Assembly: GCF_020509005.1 (NCBI RefSeq)
Contig: NC_063013.1
Location: forward strand, 5,704,001-5,768,000
Direction of reading: 5' to 3'
DNA: 64,000 nt
Source: Fulvia fulva
Lineage: Eukaryota; Ascomycota; Dothideomycetes; Mycosphaerellales; Mycosphaerellaceae
Of this stretch, positions 57,039-64,000 are shown piece after piece. Under the pieces are notes generated by a model that did no database searches, was not told the DNA's origin, and saw only the letters and a list, made by a program, of their open reading frames with translations. Every line of letters starts with the position of its first letter. Position 1 is the first letter of the stretch. Both the position numbers and the translations under genes were made by a program.

Positions 57039-57961
57039 TCAGTTGCCAACTGTTGGACAGAGTTCTAGGAATTCTTTCAACGGATCTGCCCAGCGTGGCG
57101 TGCGAAGCATTCGGCTGAATCCTCGTGGTGGCACACCTGGAGGGAATACAAGCATCCGTGCGCATCCTTGATCACCTGCGTTAAGCATGAGCTTCACCAT
57201 ATTCAGAAACTCGCCACGTCCGATGGCCATCTCCTTGATCGCGTTGACTAGCTCTGGCGGGAGACGGTGACCCGCAACGCGCATGACCTTGATCCCGACA
57301 GCACATCGTGTTTGGCAGAACTTCAATAGGCCAAGAGCAGTGCTGAAGATTGAAGGGTCCTTCTTGGTCAAGACGTCTCGATACTTGAATGGAGGTGATG
57401 ACGCGCCGAGTAGCGCACTCCATACCTTTCGGATGCGATCATCCAAGTACATGGGCAGCCAGTCGAGGTCTCGACCCTCCTTCAGCAGGTGGAGCCAGTG
57501 TGAGCAGATCATCCAGGCCAAAGCTTGATCGAAGTTCTTGATGTAGCGACCGAAGGCGCCTTGTGGCTTTCTGATCGACCTCCAATACTTCATGTGGTCC
57601 ATGTAGTTGGCGGGACTGCTAGCTTTGGAGAATGCCTCGAACAGTTGGTCAACTGCCAGGTCGAAAGTGTCTGGGAAGGTGGCAAGCTTCTTGATCGCGC
57701 TGAGTGGGTACAAGCCGTTGCCCTTGTACCTAAAAGCAAAGGGTTCAAGGTCAGCAGATGTCTCAGACACGCGAAGATGTCTGGCACCCTTCAGTTTGCT
57801 TACAGCTTGACGATGGCTGTGGTGAAGTCCTTCGCGTCTGCGACATCGGTGGTCGTATGCACTCGCTTCAGCAGCATCCTGGTAGTGTATTTGTCGGCAT
57901 TGACAGGCGTCTTGCTCTTTGGTAGCTTCTTTGCTTGCAGGTCATGGTGAGCTACCAGCAT
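57039..57961 (-). CDS. Protein of unknown function
   Basis: Two exons on the minus strand, 57961-57804 and 57729-57039, with a 74-bp intron (GTAAGC..TAG), give about 282 residues. The join yields IVKLYKGNGLYPLSAIKKLA, which reads as one smooth segment and supports the gene. The protein is helical and basic, with Trp-rich parts (AWMICSHWLHLLKEGRDLDWLP) and a Pro/Gly-rich end near GCARMLVFPPGVPPRGFSRM. I do not recognise the family. There is no signal peptide, membrane segment or catalytic motif. Just upstream, a frame starting at 58092 has a low-complexity Ala/Ser/Pro-rich start that may be an alternative N-terminus, but I cannot find a good splice to join it. Confidence 0.6.
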
Positions 57962-58896
57962 CGTCAACCTCGCGGTTGGCTTGTGGCGCTGGACGATGTT
58001 GCTGCTGAGTTGGCTGGCGCAGCGACTTGCTCGATTGTGGCAGACGCTGGTGGCTGGGCTGCGGCGGCAGCTGGTGCTCCTGCTGCTGCCATGGCTTTCT
58101 GGTGGCAAGTAAAGTCGTGTTGTGTTGTGAGCTTACGTGTTGGCGCTGCAGAATCTGGAACACCAGCCTCAGCTTGAGTTGGGTCAAGAGTAGCGTGCTT
58201 GCCAGCCGTTGCACGCGCGCATTACAAGGGTGTGTGAGGAAAGAGCGGCGAGTAGCATCAACGCTGTATACCTAGGTAGTGCATGCTGGAAAGTTGCGAC
58301 TGATCAGTGGCTTTCAAGACTTGACGCTACATGTGATGCCGCATTATTAACATTCCATCCCGATCGACGGACCAATGCGCCAAGAAGGACCAAATGCTGT
58401 CTACATGAAGGCCAACGACAGATTGTGATCGTGTCACTAGCCTTCTGTTTCTTAAGCTCTTACCACATACACGCTGCAGCACTGTCTTGCACTGATAAGA
58501 CGCATTCGATCTTGCCACGTCCCAAGGCCGTCTCCTGCAAAGGCAGTGGCCTCTTTTCTCGGCAATCCTTGTATGAAAGTCGTCGATGTGCCGTGAGATC
58601 TTGCGTCTTCGCATACATGTATTGAGTGTCTCGAGTGCATGTCTCAGGGAGGACCATGTGCAGAGGGACAGCTCCATGGTGAGTGAAGAGTGAGGCGCTT
58701 TGAGGTGAAGGAACCCTACCGTGCCGACGTGAATTGACGCAGGCCATGATCCCTGCCAGATCGTCAGCCGAAAACACGCTAGAGCCCTAGCGCGGTGGTC
58801 TCGCGTTGAAGTCAATGTTGGTCGCGTCGTCTGACTTGACGACGCCGCGAAACAGATCGATTCTATCGAAACAGATTGACATTGTACAGCAACAAG
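57962..58896. other. Divergent promoter interval between the unknown gene and POL12
   Basis: About 930 bp between start codons on opposite strands. Part of it (up to 58092) has an open Ala-rich frame that may be coding. The rest shows no gene. Confidence 0.5.
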
Positions 58897-60963
58897 ATGG
58901 CGGACGTCGAGAAAGCAATCAACCAGTTCTTTGCTCCCCCAGATGCGCCTCTTCCCCAAGATGTCGTCACCGAACTCTTGCACATCATACAGCTAATGTC
59001 CTTGACACCGGAGGACCTCTACTACAAATGGGACAGCTATGTCATACAGATGGGCGCAGAGACGACCAAACTCGACTACAAGACTGTGCGAGACTTCAAG
59101 AAGACATTGCAAGATGCCTTGGAGCGCGACTCGAGGAAGGTGCACACGAGCCATGCAGCTGCTAAGAGAACAACAGCCACACCAAGAGGAGGCACAGCTG
59201 GAGGAGATGTGTTTGGTATGCTTGATGGCATGGTGTCTTCAGCTCCTGCCTCACGGATAAATGCTGCGAAGAGGAAATCCACCAACTTCGACACGCCGTC
59301 CTCGAAAGCCGTGCGAAGCGGCTTGAACAGCTCGCCAGCAGACAACAAAACACCGGCAGCGGTGGCAGCAAGAAATGTTCCTACTGTTGCATTTCAGGAT
59401 CGCAAGAATGCTGGTGATATCGTGGAATCGATCAACTCACACCTTCCAACTGCTACACCATCAGAAATTCCTCCCGCAGAAGCACGAGTAAAGCTGAAGG
59501 CAGCCATAGACTTGCCAAAATTTGCATACAAGCCGATGGCCATGAAACTGTCTGAAGCGTCGGAAATCCTGGACGACCGGATTGATAGCTTCATGGATCA
59601 AGTGCAGAAGCATTATGAACTACCGGATACAGCGTTTGGGAACCCAGCAGCACAATCCACGGCCGAGATCGTCACGGTGGGCAGAATAGCGTGCGATACA
59701 CCGACTGGCAAGCTTAATGCGGCCAGCATGGTGTTGGAAACGAGTAGACGGATGGGCGCGGGCATGCGGGTGCCCTTGAAGATGGGAGGTCTCGGATTTG
59801 ACTTCTTTCCTGGCAAGATCGTGGCTCTGAAAGGGACCAATGTCAGCGGGGAGTTCTTCGCAGCGACGGAAGTGTTTTCAATGCCGATGCTTCCACCAGC
59901 GGCGTCACGGACGGAGGACATTGCATTGCACAACGATCGTTCGACTGGAGCGGACGGTGAGCCGAGACCTTTGAGCATGCTGGTTGGCAGTGGACCATAC
60001 ACAACCGACACCGACCTTTCTTTCGCACCCCTATACGCACTGTTGGAAAAAGCAGAGTCCGACCGATCGGATGTGCTCGTATTGACAGGACCGTTCCTGG
60101 ACCTCGAGCATCCCGTTGTAGCTTCTGGTGACTTCGAACCACATCTGCCGTCGGATGCAAAGATACAACCAGACCAAGCCACAATCCTCGATGTGTTCAG
60201 AATACTCATCAGTCAACCGCTCCAAAAGCTTGCGCAAGCAGTGCCCACCATAACAATCGTGATGGTCCCTTCCATGCGAGATGCCATCAGCAAGCACGTC
60301 TCCTGGCCACAAGATCGTGTTCCCAAGCCTCAGCTTGCCTTACCGCGGCAGGTACAGTTTGTTGCGAACCCTATGGCGCTCTCAATGAATGAGATGCTCG
60401 TTGGCATGTCCTCGCAGGACGTGCTCTCGGAGCTGAGACGCGAGAATGTCTACCAGGCAGAGAAAGGACAGGCATTTAATGATGACCTTCTAGGGAGACT
60501 CTCAAATCATGTGCTCGAACAGAGCCACTTCTTCCCAGTGTTCCCGCCAGCAGCACGCGAAGACCTGCCAAAGCCCACAGCTATACCCGATGAAACGCCT
60601 GCGCCGGGTGGCGAGGAACGAGTGGCGATGGGTGCCAATATTGATTTGACGTACTACAAGCTCGGCGAGTTCTGGCAGGCCAAACCAGACATGCTTATAC
60701 TGCCCTCAGTGTTGAACCCTTTTGCAAAGGTAGGCTAGCTCCGAACTCTCAAAAGTCTAACCGTCGCTGACTTATCCGCGATTTAGGTGATCAACGGAGT
60801 ACTGTGCATCAATCCTGGCACGCTCAGCAAGAAGCGAGGCGCTGGCACTTACGCGGCTGTGAGCGTGCAACCCCGAATACTCTCGGACGAAGAACGCGAG
60901 TCTGGCGAGGTCGCTGGCCATAATCTGTACGATCGCGCGCGTGTGGACATTACCCGGATATGA
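58897..60963 (+). CDS. POL12: DNA polymerase alpha subunit B (primase-complex regulatory subunit)
   Basis: Two exons, 58897-60729 and 60787-60963, with a 57-bp intron (GTAGGC..TAG), give about 669 residues. The N-terminal helical domain (residues 1-80) is followed by a Ser/Thr/Pro-rich linker, then an OB-fold and the inactive calcineurin-like phosphoesterase domain, with VLVLTGPFLDLEHP and MVPSMRDA. Exon 2 starts VINGVLCINPGTLSKKRGAGTYA, the well-conserved C-terminal block. The family tethers the catalytic Pol alpha subunit and primase to make RNA-DNA primers. The start at 58897 was chosen because MADVEKAINQFF is the natural N-terminus; an upstream in-frame TTG-type start is not used. No odd features. 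Confidence 0.95.
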
Positions 60964-61061
60964 TGTAGCATGTGCTGTGGCATCCATACTGTAGATAAAG
61001 TTGAGTTAAGCGTGTTGCGAATTATGATCCCTGATCATGGCAGTCTGTCATGCCCACCCAG

Positions 61062-61925
61062 TCATGCTGTCTCACGCCATGCTTCCCTGAGTCCAATCAA
61101 GCCCGGCATCGTGCCCGAAGCTCCCATCCAGGCCTCCGTTACTGGACTGTGCTCTTCGTCAAGGAAGCTGAAGTGAATTCCTGGCAGAAGCCAGCCGCCA
61201 TATGCGTACAGGTCTGACCACCACTTCTCTTTCAGCTTCTGACTTTGAACTGTCACTACTCCATCATCTACAACCTTCTCGGCTCCGAACTCTTCGTTAT
61301 ACCGCAACTGCCTCACTCTCGCCAATCTCAACAACTCCAGCACAACCTCGGCAACCCAGAACCTCCCACTCCACGCCCACCATTTCGCCTCGTTCGCCGT
61401 GGCTCTGTCTCCTCGTAGCACTCCCCGTCTGACCAGATATGCCAGGTTTTCAAAGATTTGGAAGCCACTGTATGCACCTATCCGCGCCCAGAGCAATACT
61501 TTGATCGCAGGATCTCGATGCTCTTTCACATACGTCTCTTTCGCCCACGTGTACACACCCAGTAATCCAAACAACCTCAAGAACAATCTCACATCCTCAG
61601 TCGCATCGCCCAGCGATTTCACTCCGGCACACCATTGCGTCAGGCGCAGGTGCGGTGCTTCGATGTGCGCGACCATTGTTTCGCCCGGGAGGAGAGCACC
61701 GGAGGCCTTTGAAGCGATGCTCAAGGCGAGTTTCTCATAGCGAAGCTCCAATATGCGGGTCAAGCGGGAGTGCACGAACATCAGGGTGTAGTAAAGGGTT
61801 GTGAGGCTGGAGGCGAGGCCCTTGTGGGTAGTGAGCAGGCGGGAGAGATGGCTGATGAGGGCATCGCTGCGGTTCGCAGTGGCGGAGAGGAGGAGTTTGA
61901 GATGTTGGATGGATGGGCTGGACAT
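61062..61925 (-). CDS. PEX11: PEX11-family peroxisome membrane protein
   Basis: A single exon of 287 residues. It has the PEX11 layout: an N-terminal amphipathic region (LLTTHKGLASSLTTLYYTLMF), the central RLFGLLGVYTWAKE and YSGFQIFENLAYLVRRG segment, and a C-terminal membrane region. The family drives peroxisome elongation and division. The sequence looks closer to the fungal PEX11C-type than to the classical Pex11. The stop is 98 bp from the POL12 stop (convergent), and the start is 283 bp from the Ubc6/UBE2J start (divergent). Confidence 0.87.
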   Translation of the reverse strand: MSSPSIQHLKLLLSATANRSDALISHLSRLLTTHKGLASSLTTLYYTLMFVHSRLTRILELRYEKLALSIASKASGALLPGETMVAHIEAPHLRLTQWCAGVKSLGDATEDVRLFLRLFGLLGVYTWAKETYVKEHRDPAIKVLLWARIGAYSGFQIFENLAYLVRRGVLRGDRATANEAKWWAWSGRFWVAEVVLELLRLARVRQLRYNEEFGAEKVVDDGVVTVQSQKLKEKWWSDLYAYGGWLLPGIHFSFLDEEHSPVTEAWMGASGTMPGLIGLREAWRETA

Positions 61926-62208
61926 GGCGAAGGTAAAGATGATGGTGGTGGTGGTAGTGGTGTGTATGGAACGAAAGCATGTGAAGGTGGGTCCCAGGGT
62001 GCACCATGCGGAAATAGCTCCGTCGGCATTGGAGGGTGAATGGCAACGTCAACGTCAGCCAGCATCCATGCATCTGTGAATCGTGATCGAACACCTGGCA
62101 CTTTCGCTCCTGTATTACATACTGCTACCATTCTTATACGCTTGACCACCATGAACCACCGACATTGACATACCAACTACATCCTTCCCACCCCACATCG
62201 ACTCAACT
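61926..62208. promoter_or_regulatory. Divergent promoter between PEX11 and the Ubc6/UBE2J gene
   Basis: The two ATGs lie on opposite strands 283 bp apart. A GGT-rich block at about 61939-61962 sits just upstream of the PEX11 start and reads as CACC repeats on its strand. Confidence 0.55.
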
Positions 62209-63054
62209 ATGTCAACCAGATCCCCAACCATCAAGCGCATCCTCAAAGAAGCATCCGAACTCGCCAACTCACCCTCCACAGACTACCACGCGGCACCACT
62301 AGAAAACGACCTCTTCGAATGGCACTTCACCCTCAAGGGAGCACCCGCTCCTTCTCCCTTCGAAGGCGGCATCTACCACGGCCGCATAGTCCTCCCGCCA
62401 GCATATCCACTCAAACCACCATCATTCCGGTTCCTCACGCCAACCGGCCGCTTTGAAGTCAATCGAGAGATATGCCTCTCAATCAGCGGGCATCACGAAG
62501 AGACATGGCAGCCGGCGTGGGGCATTAGGACGGCACTGGTCGCGATTCGCAGCTTCATGGACACAGAAGCCAAGGGTCAGCTGGGAGGCATGGATGCCAG
62601 TGACGAGGTTCGGAGGAGGTTCGCGGCGCAAAGCAAGGCGGGAAAGTGTGCTGCATGTGGGAAGACGAATGAGGACATCATGAAGGAGCAGGAAGCGGCA
62701 GTCAAGGAGAGTGGTGCTGAGGAGAAGATAGATGTGGTGCCGGAGGAGTTGAGGTTGGCGTATCGGGAGGATCTGAGTAAGCGAGACGCGACAGCGAAGG
62801 GCGAGGGATCAAGCCCGGCGACGAGAGCTTCTGAGGTGCCCCCTGCAGCCGTTCCTGCACTCATATCACCTCCATCAGCCGACGCGAGACCTGCCTCAGG
62901 ACCAGCGCCTGTACCGCCTGCTACCGCTGCTGTAGTACAACAGCAACAACATCCAGCTCGTCGACGGGACGATGGAATTCCTGCTTGGATCGACAAGGCG
63001 ATTTATGGTGTCGTTGCTGCGCTAGTCTTTCTGCTTTGGAAGAAGTACCTCTAG
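62209..63054 (+). CDS. Tail-anchored ubiquitin-conjugating enzyme, Ubc6/UBE2J type
   Basis: A single exon of 281 residues. The UBC fold starts at residue 6 (PTIKRILKEASEL) and includes IYHGRIVLPPAYPLKPPSFRFLTPTGRFEVN, then the catalytic Cys89 in REICLSISGHHEETWQPAWG. The usual HPN triplet is replaced by TPTGRF, as in the UBE2J group. A Pro/Ala-rich linker leads to a single C-terminal helix (AIYGVVAALVFLLWKKYL), a tail anchor. The family acts at the ER in degradation of misfolded proteins. It is closer to UBE2J1 than to yeast Ubc6 by the catalytic loop, though the linker may differ. All key residues are present. Confidence 0.94.
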   Translation: MSTRSPTIKRILKEASELANSPSTDYHAAPLENDLFEWHFTLKGAPAPSPFEGGIYHGRIVLPPAYPLKPPSFRFLTPTGRFEVNREICLSISGHHEETWQPAWGIRTALVAIRSFMDTEAKGQLGGMDASDEVRRRFAAQSKAGKCAACGKTNEDIMKEQEAAVKESGAEEKIDVVPEELRLAYREDLSKRDATAKGEGSSPATRASEVPPAAVPALISPPSADARPASGPAPVPPATAAVVQQQQHPARRRDDGIPAWIDKAIYGVVAALVFLLWKKYL

Positions 63055-63192
63055 GCCATACCGATATTGCTTTTAGCGACCTGTTAGATGATAGATGATA
63101 CCCACGATTCGGAATGGAAATAATTGCGCTTGCGAGTGCTGCCCATCATTACTGTTTTGCTCCGCCTCCTACCTCATTGACTGCGACGACTC

Positions 63193-64000
63193 ATGACTGC
63201 CATCCCAGGGGCCAACGTCAGTAGTCTCGGCCACTTCGAGGACTTTGTCAGCTTCGAGCAGCAGAAGGAAATTGTTACCGAGCGGGATGCCGTTGGTGTT
63301 CTATGCTATCTGATTCCAGCATACGCAGTCACATACATCCTGTTCGGATATGCTGTCAACATTACCCAGATGGGAAAGTACCCAATCGAAGTGCAGCAAA
63401 GCTGGGGTGTCAACAAACACTGGCTTTCGGTCTTTCATTCTGCCTCAGCCTGAACCAATGCCGGCATGAGTCCTCTCGACGCCAATATGGTCGCCTTCAA
63501 TACCGATGAGCCCATACTGAGCTTCATGAGCTTGCAGATCATCATCGGCAAAGATGTGCTTCTCCATCTTCCTCTTCATATGAATTGCTGTCCTCTGGAT
63601 TAGCCTCCGCACCTTTCGCCGCTTGCGCGTGCAGGTGCTGTGGTTGAGACGCAAACAAGAAAACTTGGAAGGGCTCGAAGTGGCCCTTTACTACCTTGTC
63701 GCTTTTCCAAGAAGGTGTTCAATCCATATGTATACACTCAACCACTATCAGCCTGTCCATCTGGTTCCTGGCTATCTCTTCCATGGACTTTAGTGCGTTC
63801 TGGGTCGGGTCCTCAGGCACACAGTACACGGGTGGTCCATTCCAAGACACAGAAACTCGCTTCGTCAGCAACGCCTTCCAGACTTTCTCGGTCCGGATGG
63901 CTGGCTTCGATAGCGAGTCCATCGCGGATATTACAGTCCTGGGCATAGTTTTTACAACCCCTGTTCTTCCACCTTTCCTCATTAGAAAGGATGTATCCAC
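63193..64000 (+). pseudogene. Broken, 5'-truncated Trk-type potassium transporter relic (runs off the window)
   Basis: The 5' part reads as the second transporter repeat of a Trk/HKT-type protein: YLIPAYAVTYILFGYAVNI, then the pore-loop sequence FHSASA-[stop]-TNAGMSPLDANMV, where TGA at 63451-63453 replaces one residue. It continues LSFMSLQIIIG, then needs a +1 shift at about 63550-63553, meets a second TGA at 63581-63583, and goes on IAVLWISLRTFRRL and LEVALYYLVAFPRRC. A further shift at about 63741-63746 leads to ISLSIWFLAISSMDFSAFWVG and FQTFSVRMAGF, a third pore-loop filter. The preceding domain is missing, since the upstream Ubc6/UBE2J gene ends only 138 bp before. Two stops and two shifts indicate a pseudogene; an assembly error is possible but would need several mistakes. 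The right end is outside the window. Confidence 0.8.

Noticed and set aside
56403..57068. A 221-codon plus-strand frame
   Set aside because: It has no family features, starts at a non-ATG codon and ends antisense within the next gene; it appears to be a chance frame.
63445..64000. Minus-strand frames at the right edge
   Set aside because: They are antisense to the Trk relic, whose plus-strand peptides show clear family motifs.
1..64000. tRNA, rRNA, transposon or CRISPR features
   Set aside because: No convincing B-box/A-box pair, terminal inverted repeat, transposase motif or spaced repeat array was noticed by eye; a tRNA or repeat search could still find one.

Overview
This window is a stretch of nuclear chromosome from a filamentous ascomycete. 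The signs are short introns (mostly 44-75 bp, with GT..AG ends and CTAAC/CTGAC-type branch sites), compact genes on both strands, and fungus-specific families (Zn2Cys6 regulator, HET domain, Pth11-like receptor, DUF3176, GH55 glucanase). The gene content and roughly even base composition fit a Dothideomycete, perhaps Mycosphaerellales/Capnodiales, but that placement is an inference. I see no rRNA, tRNA, CRISPR array, intact transposon or plasmid-type feature.

Layout. 1-582: the end of the DNA polymerase delta catalytic subunit. 3.1-5.3 kb: a homeobox regulator behind about 2.5 kb of noncoding DNA. 6.7-8.2 kb: an Aur1-like PAP2 membrane protein. 8.2-8.9 kb: an F-box-like protein (-). 9.4-11.4 kb: a Zn2Cys6 transcription factor (-). 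13.0-14.4 kb: a four-exon pentapeptide-repeat-like protein (-). 14.8-18.8 kb: a P5A ATPase (-). 19.4-21.8 kb: cullin-1 (-). 22.5-23.4 kb: MIA40 (-), divergent from thiamine pyrophosphokinase (+). 25.9-28.8 kb: karyopherin beta-2/transportin. 29.6-30.6 kb: a short-chain dehydrogenase. 31.1-33.5 kb: a secreted GH55 exo-beta-1,3-glucanase (-). 35.2-37.1 kb: a DUF3176 membrane protein (-). 37.3-38.9 kb: a PLP aminotransferase (-). 39.8-42.5 kb: a DUF8004-like protein. 42.6-44.2 kb: a Pth11-like receptor (-). 45.4-48.1 kb: an LCAT-like alpha/beta hydrolase. 48.3-50.7 kb: a HET protein with a second, degenerate HET domain (-). 51.2-52.0 kb: a short Sec2-domain protein (-). 53.8-55.1 kb: a bZIP factor. 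57.0-58.0 kb: an unrecognised protein (-). 58.9-61.0 kb: DNA polymerase alpha B subunit. 61.1-61.9 kb: PEX11 (-). 62.2-63.1 kb: a tail-anchored Ubc6/UBE2J E2. 63.2-64.0 kb: a broken, 5'-truncated Trk-type potassium transporter.

Most genes are single-copy housekeeping genes (replication, ER and mitochondrial protein handling, nuclear import, ubiquitin, peroxisomes). They are mixed with lineage-variable genes (HET, Pth11-like, DUF families). I see no biosynthetic gene cluster. The observations most worth a second look are the Trk relic at the right edge, a missing CysA zinc ligand in Pol delta, the tandem HET protein, a probable GC-AG intron inside the homeodomain, and the reconstructed pentapeptide-like protein. 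Splice sites were placed by eye, from frame continuity and family conservation.
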